A DNA stretch of 64,000 bases from Devosia equisanguinis (GTDB lineage Bacteria > Pseudomonadota > Alphaproteobacteria > Rhizobiales > Devosiaceae), in contig NZ_UZWD01000009.1 of the NCBI RefSeq assembly GCF_900631955.1, positions 112,523 to 176,522 on the forward strand. Reading direction: 5' to 3'. Position numbers and translations under genes: made by a program. The notes below the pieces were generated by a model that saw only the letters and a list, made by a program, of their open reading frames with translations, ran no database searches and was not told the origin of the DNA. The first letter of the stretch is position 1; every line of letters starts with the position of its first letter. Positions 55,606 to 64,000 of this stretch are shown here, piece by piece.

Positions 55606-56037
55606 TCAGTCGAGAGAGTGGGCGGGCTTGGCCGAAGCGGCCCAGGCTGCGCCCAGATCGGCAAGGCGCGCTTCGATATAGTCGACCCCGAGCCGTACCG
55701 TGCCGCCGCCGGAAAAGCTGAGCTCGATGGTGCCGGCTGGCGCATCACTGGGCGTGAAATGGATGGCGAGCAGCTCGAGCACGCCTTCGGGCGCCGCCGG
55801 ATCGAACCCAGCATAGGCGACGTGGTTGACGGCGTTGAAATGCATGCCCGCACGCTTGCGAACGCCTTTGCCGCGGGGTTGTCCGGTGCTCCAGTCGAAG
55901 CGGTTCATCAACAGCGCGAAGCGTCTATCGCCCTTGGCATAGCCCATGTCGGATACGCGGATCACCGCATCCTGAACATGGGCGGAGACGACTTCGAGAT
56001 CTTCCGAATCGAGCGCGAGAAGTTTCAGGTCGGTCAT
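55606..56037 (-). CDS. DUF2948 family protein
   Basis: This 143-residue protein matches DUF2948: the start LKLLALDSEDLEVVSAHVQD, then RRFALLMNRFDW and a C-terminal segment ELLAIHFTPSDAPAGTIELS. No activity is known for the family. It is found between murA and hisD in many Hyphomicrobiales. It stands here 13 bases before hisD as the first gene of the minus-strand set, with the flavin oxidoreductase inserted on the other side. Confidence 0.9.
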   Translation of the reverse strand: MTDLKLLALDSEDLEVVSAHVQDAVIRVSDMGYAKGDRRFALLMNRFDWSTGQPRGKGVRKRAGMHFNAVNHVAYAGFDPAAPEGVLELLAIHFTPSDAPAGTIELSFSGGGTVRLGVDYIEARLADLGAAWAASAKPAHSLD

Positions 56038-56222
56038 GCGCGGTAATGGCCTTTGTCAGGGTGAAGTCACCCTATCTGGTCACGTTATTGCCGATCTACA
56101 AGTTTGCGCCAAGGGGAGCAATGCGCATGGCAAGGACTTGGCATCATTCCGAGGGACAAAATGCACCTGGATTTAACGGCACCTGTGCCATGCAGAGGCC
56201 GAAAGCCGAGGAGGGCAGGGCA

Positions 56223-57719
56223 ATGGTCTTTGGTGGGACGGTTTCGCGGCGGCAGTTTCTGGCCACCGGTTCGGCGGCTCTGGGGGCTTTGGCCCTGCCG
56301 CCTGCGCTGGCCGAACAAGCGACTCCGCTTGCCGCCGCCACGGGACCGGACCGCTGGCAGGTGCTGGCGCGCATTCTGGGCGATGGCCTGACCCGGCCGA
56401 CCGATAGCGACTATGACGGCGCCGCCATGCCGAACAATCTGCGCTTCGCCGAGGTGCGACCCGCCGGCATCGCCTATTGCCGCACGCCGGAAATGGTCGC
56501 CGACACCGTAAAATGGTGCCGCGACTACGACATGCCCTTCGCCATCCGTGGCGGCGGCCACTCCTATTCGGGTTTTTCCACCTCGCACGATCTCATCATC
56601 GACATGCGCGACATGGACACCATCACCGCCGACGCGGCGACGGGCCGGGTGACCATCGGAGCGGGCGTCATCAATGGCAATCTCTATGAAGCGCTCGACG
56701 CTAATGGCCGGATGATCACCCATGGTCGTTGCCCCACTGTCGGCGCCGGTGGCTTTTTGCTGGGCGGCGGCATCGGCTTCAACATGCGGCGGCTGGGCAT
56801 GGGGTGCGACGCCGTGCTCAGCGCCGAGATCGTCACCGCCGATGGCGAAATCCGCCAGCTTTCGGATGAACAGGACCCTGATCTGTTCTGGGCCATTCGC
56901 GGCGGCGCCGGCGGCAATTTCGGCGTCAGCACCGCCTTTACGCTCAACACCCATCCCGCCGACGCCGCGATGACGGTGTTCCGCATCGTCTGGCGCCGCA
57001 ATGTGCTCGGCATTGCCACGGCCCTGTTTGAAGTCGCCGACACGGCGCCGCATGGTCTGGGTACCCGTATTTCGCTGGGCGGTGTTACGCCGACGACAGG
57101 CGCGCGCGGACGCCAGGTGCCGCTCACCCTGCTCGGGCAATATGCCGGCAGCAAGGATGAATTTCTGGCCCTGATCGCTCCGGTGCTGGCAGTTGGCGCG
57201 CCCGATTTCAGCGATATTCAGGAGCGTTCCTATTGGGATGGCCAGGCGTTCCTGGCCGATGCAGGCGAGCCGGCCTGGTTCCGGGAGCGCTCGGCCTTTC
57301 TCGGCACTGCGCCCAGCCGCGATTTTCTCGCCGCCGGCATCGACGCCATGGCCAGCTGGCCCGGCACCGGCGCCGCGGCCAATCTCGTTTTCTTTCAGAC
57401 CGGTGGCCGGATCAACGAGATCGCAGCCGACGCCACCGCCTTCGTGCATCGCGACAGTCACTGGCTCAACGTGGTCAATCTCAGCTGGAGCGAGGATGAT
57501 CTCTCGCGTCCCCACGTGGTGCGCCACGCCATGGATTGGCAGGACGCGCTTTATGGCGAGGTCAATGGCGGGGGTGGGGTCGGCGCCTTTCAGAATTTTC
57601 CGGACGCTTCGCTGGTCGATTGGCGCCAGCGCTATTATGGCGCCAATCTTCCCCGCCTCGAGGCAGTCAAGGCAAAGTACGATCCGACCAATCTGTTCCG
57701 CTACGGCCAGTCGATCTGA
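56223..57719 (+). CDS. Tat-exported FAD-binding oxidoreductase, berberine-bridge (BBE) type
   Basis: The 498-residue protein begins with a Tat leader (SRRQFLATGSAALGALALPP). The FAD domain has RGGGHSYSGF with His113 and GRCPTVGAGG with Cys170, positions that in BBE-like enzymes both attach covalently to FAD. The C-terminal end NLPRLEAVKAKYDPTNLFRY is also BBE-like. It should oxidise a sugar or an alcohol in the periplasm; substrate is unknown. The ATG at 56223 is chosen for the adjacent GAGGAGGG and the correct Tat leader; earlier ATGs would add 32 to 59 non-conserved residues. It interrupts the murA-DUF2948 order. Confidence 0.85.
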   Translation: MVFGGTVSRRQFLATGSAALGALALPPALAEQATPLAAATGPDRWQVLARILGDGLTRPTDSDYDGAAMPNNLRFAEVRPAGIAYCRTPEMVADTVKWCRDYDMPFAIRGGGHSYSGFSTSHDLIIDMRDMDTITADAATGRVTIGAGVINGNLYEALDANGRMITHGRCPTVGAGGFLLGGGIGFNMRRLGMGCDAVLSAEIVTADGEIRQLSDEQDPDLFWAIRGGAGGNFGVSTAFTLNTHPADAAMTVFRIVWRRNVLGIATALFEVADTAPHGLGTRISLGGVTPTTGARGRQVPLTLLGQYAGSKDEFLALIAPVLAVGAPDFSDIQERSYWDGQAFLADAGEPAWFRERSAFLGTAPSRDFLAAGIDAMASWPGTGAAANLVFFQTGGRINEIAADATAFVHRDSHWLNVVNLSWSEDDLSRPHVVRHAMDWQDALYGEVNGGGGVGAFQNFPDASLVDWRQRYYGANLPRLEAVKAKYDPTNLFRYGQSI

Positions 57720-57727
57720 TCGCGATG

Positions 57728-57759
57728 AAAAACGCCCCGCACCGTTTCCGGTGCAGGGC
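57728..57759 (-). terminator. Rho-independent terminator after murA
   Basis: An imperfect GC-rich hairpin at 57734-57759 (GCACCG, TTTC, CGGTGC at its core) is followed on the minus strand by GTTTTT. It lies 25 bases beyond the murA stop, between convergent murA and the BBE gene. Confidence 0.75.
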
Positions 57760-57784
57760 CTAATGTTTCAAGGGACAATAAGCC

Positions 57785-59077
57785 TTAGCCGGCGACGCGT
57801 TCGATCACGGCGCCGCAATTGGAGAGCTTGTCTTCGAGGCGCTCGAAGCCGCGATCAAGGTGATAGATGCGGTTGACCACCGTCTCGCCCTTGGCGGCGA
57901 GACCCGCAATGACGAGCGATACCGAGGCACGCAGATCGGTTGCCATCACCTGGGCGCCCTTGAGCTGCGGCCGGCCGGTGACGGTTGCCACCTGGCCATT
58001 GACCGAAATATCGGCGCCGAAGCGTGCGAGCTCGGCCACATGCATGTAGCGATTCTCGAAAATGGTCTCGCGAATCTGGCTGACGCCGCTGCTCATGGTC
58101 ATCAAGGCCATGAACTGCGCCTGCAGATCGGTGGGGAAGCCGGGGAAGGGATCGGTTTCCACATCCACCGCCATGATGCCATTGCCGTTGCGACGCACGC
58201 GCAGTCCGCCGGGCTCCACCGACAATTCGACGCCGGTGCCGGCCAGGATATCGAGCGCTGCCTGCAGATGGGCGGGCTCGGCGCCCTTGAGCAGCACATC
58301 GCCGCCGGTCATTGCGGCCGCCATGGCGAAAGTGCCGGTCTCGATCCGGTCGGGAATCACCGCAACGGTGGCGCCGTGGAGTTTTTCCACACCCTCGATG
58401 GTCAAGGTACGCGTGCCGATGCCCGAAATCTTGGCGCCCATGGCCACGAGGCATTCGGCGACATTGGTGATCTCCGGCTCCTGCGCCGCATTCTCGATCA
58501 CCGTGGTGCCGCGCGCCAGCGTCGCTGCCATCAGGATGGTGTGGGTGGCGCCTACGGAAACCTTGGGGAAATTGACCGTGGCGCCGACCAGGCCACCCTT
58601 GGGCGCCTTGGCCACCACATAGCCGTCATCGATGTCGATTTCGGCACCCAGCGCCTTGAGGCCGTGCAGGAACAGATCCACCGGCCGCGTGCCGATGGCA
58701 CAGCCGCCCGGCAGCGACACACGGGCTTCGTGGCAGCGGGCCAGCAGTGGTCCGATCACCCAGAAGCTGGCGCGCATCTTGGAGACGAGGTCATAGGGCG
58801 CGGTGGTGTCGACGATATCGGCGGCATGAAAGGTCATGCGCTGGCCGACGCCCTCGTCCTCGCCGCGACGGCGGCCATGCACGGCGATATCGACGCCGTG
58901 ATTCTCCAGGATCCGTTCCAGCTGCTTGACGTCGGCCAAGCGCGGCACATTGGTGAGCACCAGCGGCTCATCGCTGAGCAGCGAGGCGATCATCAGGGGG
59001 AGGGCGGCGTTCTTGGCCCCGGAGATGGCAATCTCTCCGCGCAGTTCATTGCCGCCGACCAAACGAATACGATCCAT
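57785..59077 (-). CDS. murA: UDP-N-acetylglucosamine 1-carboxyvinyltransferase
   Basis: MurA adds enolpyruvate to UDP-GlcNAc in the first committed step of peptidoglycan synthesis. The 430-residue protein has the substrate segment [16 protein letters not shown] and the active-site loop [14 protein letters not shown] with Cys126, the residue that fosfomycin attacks, so the enzyme should be fosfomycin-sensitive in principle. GAGGAA lies seven bases before the ATG at 59077; a TTG-like start 15 bases earlier is less likely. A 14-base perfect palindrome of G and C lies in its leader at 59097-59110. Confidence 0.96.
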   Translation of the reverse strand: MDRIRLVGGNELRGEIAISGAKNAALPLMIASLLSDEPLVLTNVPRLADVKQLERILENHGVDIAVHGRRRGEDEGVGQRMTFHAADIVDTTAPYDLVSKMRASFWVIGPLLARCHEARVSLPGGCAIGTRPVDLFLHGLKALGAEIDIDDGYVVAKAPKGGLVGATVNFPKVSVGATHTILMAATLARGTTVIENAAQEPEITNVAECLVAMGAKISGIGTRTLTIEGVEKLHGATVAVIPDRIETGTFAMAAAMTGGDVLLKGAEPAHLQAALDILAGTGVELSVEPGGLRVRRNGNGIMAVDVETDPFPGFPTDLQAQFMALMTMSSGVSQIRETIFENRYMHVAELARFGADISVNGQVATVTGRPQLKGAQVMATDLRASVSLVIAGLAAKGETVVNRIYHLDRGFERLEDKLSNCGAVIERVAG

Positions 59078-59212
59078 AAAATGGTTCCTCAATAACGGCC
59101 CCGCGGGGCCTTCTACCTTTTGTGGGAGGTAGGCGAGGTCTTCGTTGCCACGTAAGCTAGACCAGCCGCTCTCTGCGAAAGTGTGACGACGCTAGAATCG
59201 CCCGAAAATGGT

Positions 59213-59362
59213 TTACGGTTTCTTGTCCGTGTCCGTTCCGGGGGCCGGGTCAGTCTCTCGAGCCGAGCGAGCCCGAGCCTGTTCCTTGCGACGCTTCAGG
59301 TTTTCACGCAGCTTTGCGGCCAATCTTTGCTCACGCAGCTGTGCTTCGTCCGATTTGCCCAT
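59213..59362 (-). CDS. Small basic protein linked to murA
   Basis: The 49-residue frame encodes a highly charged helix (AAKLRENLKRRKEQARARSA) with a Pro/Asp/Lys tail. Similar small basic proteins, with the ALRENLKRRKAQ-type core, are found beside murA in Rhizobium and relatives, which supports it as a real gene although function is unknown. It is too short for most gene finders. It is transcribed in the same direction as murA and ends 136 bases before it. Confidence 0.65.
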   Translation of the reverse strand: MGKSDEAQLREQRLAAKLRENLKRRKEQARARSARETDPAPGTDTDKKP

Positions 59363-59487
59363 CAACCTTCCTGGCCTTCGAGTCAACGAAGGCGGTGATA
59401 GGCGCTTTTTGGCCTTGCGTCGAGAGAAACGCTATGGCAAAGGAGCCCCCGTCGCCGCAAAGAACCACCAGCGCCGACCCAAAAGAT

Positions 59488-59562
<75 letters not shown>

Positions 59563-59748
59563 GTTTTCCCAAAAAATTCAATTAGTTATCCCTTCGGTTG
59601 CGACTGCACGTCATCGGCTTTACCGCTAGCACGCGGGTAGCACGTCTTTTGCCCGTTCATAAATTTCAAGGACTTAGCGGGTAGATTGTGCCCGTGTTAG
59701 CACGGCCCTAGCACATCGACACACCGCATAAAGTCGAAGGGTGCCAGC

Positions 59749-61020
59749 ATGAATGCTATCGACAAACGCCCCTATGAGCTGTTCCAGCGCAAGGACAGCC
59801 CAAACTGGTGGATGCGGTTTTCTATCATCGGCCACGGCCAAAAGCGGATCGGCCTGAAAACGCCAGATTTCGAGCTAGCTCGCGCGCTAGCCGAACGAGA
59901 GTACCAAAGAGCAGTTTGGTCGGCAGAGGCAGGAGTTTTACAGGGGAAAACCTCCTTCAGCAAATTGGCCCAGCAATACCTTGATCGGCTTGACAGGCTC
60001 AGGGCTACTGACCCGAAGCATGACACCAAGTACTTTCACGACAAGGGCATCATCGACCGTTATCTGGTTCCATATTTCGGGAAGAAGACGATAACTTCGA
60101 TCACCCACGCCAAGGTGCAGGAGTACCTAAAGTGGCGTCGTCAGTACTGGACCACCGGGCCGGGTAAGGACGAATACGCGATCAAATACGAGCGAGATGG
60201 GAAGCAGTTTTCTCGGCCGGTTCAGCATATCGAGCCGGCACTATCCACACTCCGGCGCGAGGCCGTAACTCTTCGCAACGTGTTCAAGCAGGCGGTCACG
60301 CTTGGCTACATTAAAGCGGCTGATATCCCTGCACCGGAATTGGCCACCGCGCCCAGAAACAAGCGACCGTCATTCACCGACGCCGAAATGGCGACGCTGT
60401 TGACCGAAGCGATGAGCCGCATTGCCTTTGTCGGGAAACCCGACGAACCACAGCGAATGGTGGATGCCAAGACCCGGTTTGAGCGCCTGATGCTCTGGGG
60501 CTTCATCCAGGTCGCTGTTCATACAGGCATGCGTCCTACCGAACTGCATAACCTCAGTTGGGCGAACGTCGAGGGATTAGACGTAGCCCGCAAGACCGCC
60601 ATTAAAGAGGCCCGCATTCGCATCGTTGCCTATGGCAAGGGCAAATCCCCGCAACGTCTTGTTCCAAACGTGGAAGCGCTCGGCGCGTTCGTGGCGCTTT
60701 GGGATGCGTTCAAGACGCAGTTTGGTCGTGCACCGGAACCGACCGACGCTGTGTTCACCAACATCGATGGCGGACGCGCTCAGAGCTACAAGAAGAGCCT
60801 AAACAACCTGCTGGAAGCCACAGGGTTGAAAACTAACGCGTTCGGTCGTCCCCGTTCCGCCTACAGCTTCCGGCATACCTATGCGACAAACCAGCTCCGC
60901 AAAGGCACTGACATCTACACGCTCGCCATCAACATGCGAACCTCGGTAAAAATGATCGAGATGTACTATTCGGACGTAGTGCCGGATGATGTGGCGCAGC
61001 GGCTTGAGGGAGGCTTCTGA
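59749..61020 (+). CDS. Tyrosine-type site-specific integrase
   Basis: The 423-residue phage-type integrase has a SAM-like N-terminal core-binding domain (about 60-190) and a catalytic domain with TGMRPTELHNL (first Arg near 260), SFRHTYATNQLRKG (box II Arg-His near 375) and MIEMYYSDVVP (nucleophile Tyr near 406). It should cut and join DNA at the tRNA-Thr 3' end. An in-frame lysine/serine region between the conserved motifs holds the second arginine. It faces away from the tRNA into the island. No excisionase gene is seen beside it. Confidence 0.93.
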   Translation: MNAIDKRPYELFQRKDSPNWWMRFSIIGHGQKRIGLKTPDFELARALAEREYQRAVWSAEAGVLQGKTSFSKLAQQYLDRLDRLRATDPKHDTKYFHDKGIIDRYLVPYFGKKTITSITHAKVQEYLKWRRQYWTTGPGKDEYAIKYERDGKQFSRPVQHIEPALSTLRREAVTLRNVFKQAVTLGYIKAADIPAPELATAPRNKRPSFTDAEMATLLTEAMSRIAFVGKPDEPQRMVDAKTRFERLMLWGFIQVAVHTGMRPTELHNLSWANVEGLDVARKTAIKEARIRIVAYGKGKSPQRLVPNVEALGAFVALWDAFKTQFGRAPEPTDAVFTNIDGGRAQSYKKSLNNLLEATGLKTNAFGRPRSAYSFRHTYATNQLRKGTDIYTLAINMRTSVKMIEMYYSDVVPDDVAQRLEGGF

Positions 61021-61357
61021 CGCAACCTCTTACCTCGCGGGACGGCGGGCACAACACTAGCCGTGTATGTAACATGAAATGTTCCACGCTCCTGCTTTCT
61101 GACGGGTCGACCTCCGCAGCCTTAGCTGCCCCGAAACTCATCGCAGGGCCAGAACAGCTACCTACAGGCTCAACGCTCCTATCAAGGTGCCAAATAGCCA
61201 CTCCCAACTTGCGCGGTATAACCCGAACAGAATGCGCGCACATTTTGCGGTCCGATGGGGCTCATAGCTCCAGCCCAAAAATGTGACCTCGGAGTTGGGG
61301 ATGTTCTCATGCGGGCTGCTGGATCAAACGCTCTGGCTCGCCTCATCGCTGAGGCCA
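61021..61357. other. Gap in the island without a supported gene
   Basis: Between the integrase and the convergent membrane gene lies 337 bases. Short frames on both strands have no family match and no ribosome site. I find no terminator with a T-tract or a tRNA here. Confidence 0.5.
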
Positions 61358-62857
61358 TTACCGATTTACAAGGAATGGCGGTCCGATAAATTTCGGACTA
61401 CCCTCTTCACCTGTGCTGCGAGTTGGTGAGCCTTCTGTACGCGAATCGATCTCAGGCGGTGTCGCTCCATCAATGTCGGACACCGGCTCAGCAGGATTGC
61501 TTGACGTATTCACACCCAGAGGAATCGCCGCCGGACCGAAGAATGCGACGACGAGTACGGATGCCAGTAAAGTAGCAGCTAGTCCGCCTCCGATCCAGGC
61601 AGCCGTCTTAAAGCCACGCTCCGCCCGGCCGGCCGGACCAGAGACCAGTGCCTCATAGTCATCTTTCGGCAGGAAGCGATATAGCTTACTGCGCCATAGC
61701 AGCCGCAAATCGGACTGGATGCGCACGAATTGCCAGCCACTAAGTATCACTGCGCCTACATACAGGCATAAAACTACGGCAAGAACTACTACAGCGGTGG
61801 TAACGATCGGGCCGTTCATAGGTACGGTAAGGCGAGCAGTAATAACCCCCACACCCGCGAACAATGCGGTAGCAACTGCAGCCGCGAGTTGACGAGTCGC
61901 ATCTGCCAATTTGGTAGCTTCATCGGCGACAGCTTTGCGCAAGTCGGCCATGGCTTTGAGGGAATCCATGCTAATCTTGTGTAAACCTAGCTGGTGAGCG
62001 ATCTTGGCGCCTTCCAGACCGGATTTTGTCCCACCAGAAAAGAGTGCCGCCGCGTCGCCGCTACCGACATTGGTGCGCGCCAACTCCGAGGCCATTAGGG
62101 CATGCCTGGTTTCCATCTCTTGCTCGAACTCGAAAACCCAACGTCCGGCGTCCTGCAGATGACGAAAAACATTGTGATCGAACGTCTGAGATCCGGGAGC
62201 CGGCAGCAAGTATTTCGCCAGGGGCGGCCCCCTGAAAACCAGGGTTCGCTCGTCTTCCAGTTCATTTGCCAACGCCATCATCAGCATCGTGGCCGCCGAA
62301 TTTATCCAGACCGTGGCTGCTTTATCATCTGGAAGTAGATCTGAGGTGTCGGCCATTACCCATGGTCCAAGATATTCGGGTACAACGCGGTGACCGCCGA
62401 ATTCTCTGACAACCTTGCGAGGGTTCGCGGGAAAGCGCGTCGGCACAAACGAAGTATCGTCGTCACCCCAAGGTGCCATCCTCACCGCAAGCGTCTCAAT
62501 GACGCCCGTCAGTCTAACGACCTGGACCGCAGGGGTTGCGGGAGCACGGGACAGCCAGTCTGCGAATCCTGCGTTGGTCACAATTGAATTGACGCGGTCA
62601 CTGGTAGGTGGCTTGGAGACCAATACCTTGAAAGGCCCAAAGTCGTCGTCAATGTAATCCTGCTGGACATAATCGCCCGAGCGATCCTCGATCGTTACAG
62701 CCCAAGTCAACGTAGCAGCGAGTTCGACCAGGGCATGGGTATCGACGGCGCTCAGCCGCGCAGCTACCAGGACGGTCTCGGTTTCCGTGATGAGCGCCCG
62801 TCCGTCGTCTGACCATCCGTCAAGGGTCTCAGCGAGTTTTGTCAGCAATAGTGACAT
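61358..62857 (-). CDS. Three-helix membrane protein of unknown function
   Basis: I do not recognise this family. The 499-residue protein has a large N-terminal soluble domain (about residues 1-320) with mixed alpha/beta character and a pair of tryptophan-rich strands, then a helical link and three hydrophobic helices: two close together (about 335-355 and 365-390, TTAVVVLAVVLCLYVGAVIL) and a third (about 430-450, GLAATLLASVLVVAFFG). A Pro/Ser/Thr-rich tail of about 50 residues follows. It starts at ATG 62857, overlapping the end of the NA37-like gene by 29 bases, so the two are almost certainly co-expressed. An effector-sensor pair is possible but not shown. Confidence 0.65.
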   Translation of the reverse strand: MSLLLTKLAETLDGWSDDGRALITETETVLVAARLSAVDTHALVELAATLTWAVTIEDRSGDYVQQDYIDDDFGPFKVLVSKPPTSDRVNSIVTNAGFADWLSRAPATPAVQVVRLTGVIETLAVRMAPWGDDDTSFVPTRFPANPRKVVREFGGHRVVPEYLGPWVMADTSDLLPDDKAATVWINSAATMLMMALANELEDERTLVFRGPPLAKYLLPAPGSQTFDHNVFRHLQDAGRWVFEFEQEMETRHALMASELARTNVGSGDAAALFSGGTKSGLEGAKIAHQLGLHKISMDSLKAMADLRKAVADEATKLADATRQLAAAVATALFAGVGVITARLTVPMNGPIVTTAVVVLAVVLCLYVGAVILSGWQFVRIQSDLRLLWRSKLYRFLPKDDYEALVSGPAGRAERGFKTAAWIGGGLAATLLASVLVVAFFGPAAIPLGVNTSSNPAEPVSDIDGATPPEIDSRTEGSPTRSTGEEGSPKFIGPPFLVNR

Positions 62858-63878
62858 CTTCAACAAGCTTGGTGCTCGTTTTGATCGTTATCGTCCATCC
62901 GCCATCCCCGTTCTGTACACGTGTCACTGCTCGGTTTTCCTGCTCTCCGGGATACTCGAGCACCACATCCTCAGCCGTTTTGATCAATTGTCGCGGCGCC
63001 CTTCTCAACGAGGCGGTGGTAGGTTTAAAGCTGACGCCGACCAGCTTTCTATCCTTCAATTGCCGGTTCAAAACCTTCTCGAGTTCAGCTCTCGCCGGCT
63101 CGTCTGTCGTGCCCGACGCGACGAAGATCGCCTCACGAATGGCATCTTCATCAACTGTGTCTCGCCCGCGAAGAGAGTCCTTGGTAGCAGCCACGGCCTT
63201 GGGGACGTCTGCGTTCGGCAACAGGTCCCGGCAGGTCTGCAGTGTTTTTCGTATGACCTCGTTGAGCCGCGTACTGAGTTCCGCATCGTCTCGGTCGCGT
63301 ACAACATCCAGATAGGCTGCGAAGTAGTCGGTGAGATCTGGAGCGTCGCCCATGCGATCGAACGTCGAAACTTCCGCGTCGACTTCCCCGCCTATCGCTC
63401 GAACCAGGCACGATTTTTGAATTGCGCGTTTCTCCTTGATGAAGGCCTGAACGATCTGGCGCAGCGCGTTTCGACCTTTATCGGCATATAACTCAATAAC
63501 CGGCCGGTAGTCGTATTTGATGAGGCTATAGAGCCGGACATTTGGATCGCCGCCGCTCAGTTCGAACACGAAGAAAGCGCCGTTGTTTGCGCTTCTCACG
63601 TGATCCTTGGAAAACTGACGCGACAATTCCTGGGCGCCCTTTTCAAAGCTCACCTCATCCTTCGCCATCCTGGCTATGATCGCCTTGATGCCAGAGTTCT
63701 CTTCGAACCGGTGCACGCTGCTGATCGCGGAGCCGATAATCCTGTCCAGGAAGAACTCCAGATGCTCCCCACCAGTCAGCTCTCTCTGTGGTTGGAACTT
63801 ATCTTTGGCACTGACGACATGCAGTATCGTCCGCTTGATCGATAAAGCGCCTAGCTCGGCATCTGTGAAAAAGCTCAA
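62829..63878 (-). CDS. NA37/NdpA-like nucleoid-associated family protein
   Basis: The protein (about 349 residues from TTG 63878) resembles the NA37 family of nucleoid-associated proteins (E. coli YejK/NdpA): an N-terminal strand-helix SIKRTILHVVSAKD, then NGAFFVFEL and LYSLIKYDYRP, a middle DLTDYFAAYLDVV and a C-terminal beta end GWTITIKTSTK. This is remote likeness seen by eye. Candidate starts are TTG at 63878, 63896 and 63935; the last runs into the IS66-like gene, and GGGGG precedes 63878, so I choose that. It leads the two-gene unit with the membrane protein. Confidence 0.5.
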   Translation of the reverse strand: MSFFTDAELGALSIKRTILHVVSAKDKFQPQRELTGGEHLEFFLDRIIGSAISSVHRFEENSGIKAIIARMAKDEVSFEKGAQELSRQFSKDHVRSANNGAFFVFELSGGDPNVRLYSLIKYDYRPVIELYADKGRNALRQIVQAFIKEKRAIQKSCLVRAIGGEVDAEVSTFDRMGDAPDLTDYFAAYLDVVRDRDDAELSTRLNEVIRKTLQTCRDLLPNADVPKAVAATKDSLRGRDTVDEDAIREAIFVASGTTDEPARAELEKVLNRQLKDRKLVGVSFKPTTASLRRAPRQLIKTAEDVVLEYPGEQENRAVTRVQNGDGGWTITIKTSTKLVEDVTIADKTR

Positions 63879-63918
63879 ACCTGTCCCCCGGCTCAATTCT
63901 ATGTAGGCGATGTGCCGG

Positions 63919-64000
63919 TCACACCTTGGCCGCAAAGTTCCAAGGGAGCAATTCGTTGATGCGGTTCTGCTTGTGGTTGGCGACGATGGCGTGGAGCGTG
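63919..64000 (-). CDS. C-terminal end of an IS66-like transposase (cut by the window edge)
   Basis: The last 26 codons before a TGA read TLHAIVANHKQNRINELLPW then NFAAKV. The NRI-x-ELLPWNF ending is typical of the IS66 transposase (TnpC) C-terminus. The rest lies beyond the right edge, so whether the element is intact cannot be told. It is encoded on the minus strand, directly before the NA37-like gene. Confidence 0.6.
   Translation of the reverse strand, partial: TLHAIVANHKQNRINELLPWNFAAKV

Larger units (their letters stand above)
59563..64000. mobile_element. Genomic island, left part, inserted at tRNA-Thr
   Basis: A tyrosine integrase gene begins 187 bases after the 3' end of tRNA-Thr. 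The genes beyond it are less GC-rich than the chromosome to the left, have no link to the housekeeping block, and end in an IS66-like transposase fragment at the window edge. The right end and any repeat of the tRNA 3' end must lie outside the window. Confidence 0.65.

Noticed and set aside
61074..61286. 70-codon frame after the integrase
   Set aside because: No ribosome site, no motif and low-complexity composition.
63879..63935. Upstream extension of the NA37-like gene to TTG 63935
   Set aside because: It would overlap the IS66-like coding end and lacks a ribosome site.

Overview
This window reads as a chromosome segment from a high-GC alphaproteobacterium of the order Hyphomicrobiales (Rhizobiales), most likely Devosia or a close relative. 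Support comes from gene order typical of that order: murA, DUF2948, hisD, UPF0262, a small phosphatase, infA, maf and yacG. A PodJ-like polarity protein, a cpa/tad pilus locus and RIME-like intergenic repeats point the same way. The genus is inferred from general similarity and was not tested.

Layout. 1-5.1 kb: an AAC(6')-like acetyltransferase cut by the window edge, an S24-type repressor, a DUF952-pyrD pair, a MATE exporter and a P-loop kinase. 5.3-12.5 kb: the helicase and PdeM phosphoesterase of the ligase-associated DNA-damage module, split by an oppositely oriented two-subunit FAD sugar dehydrogenase, then a TauE-family exporter with its TIGR02186 partner. 12.7-22.1 kb: a large PodJ-like gene facing a NarL/FixJ-type regulator, a VOC protein, an uncharacterised three-gene coiled-coil operon and a CoxG-like protein.

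22.6-35.5 kb is a nearly complete nucleoside uptake and salvage locus. A BMP-type binding protein, an ABC ATPase and two permeases bring nucleosides in. Cdd, PunA and DeoA deaminate or phosphorolyse them, DeoB isomerises the pentose phosphate, DeoC cleaves deoxyribose-5-phosphate, a two-domain ALDH16-type dehydrogenase probably oxidises the acetaldehyde, and Upp recycles uracil. 36.7-41.6 kb is a periplasmic iron-type operon: two imelysin-family proteins, a di-haem oxidoreductase and a DUF1513 protein. 41.8-52.2 kb is the Flp/Tad pilus locus, whose secretin gene carries an internal patch of foreign-looking codon use. 52.2-59.4 kb is the conserved housekeeping block, with a UPF0262-phosphatase gene fusion and an inserted flavin oxidoreductase.

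From a tRNA-Thr gene at 59.5 kb to the right edge the sequence becomes island-like: a tyrosine integrase, an overlapping gene pair (a three-helix membrane protein and a NA37/NdpA-like protein) and the end of an IS66-like transposase. This overlapping pair and the three-gene coiled-coil operon are the best candidates for undescribed systems. All calls come from reading translated sequence and motifs; no database search was run.
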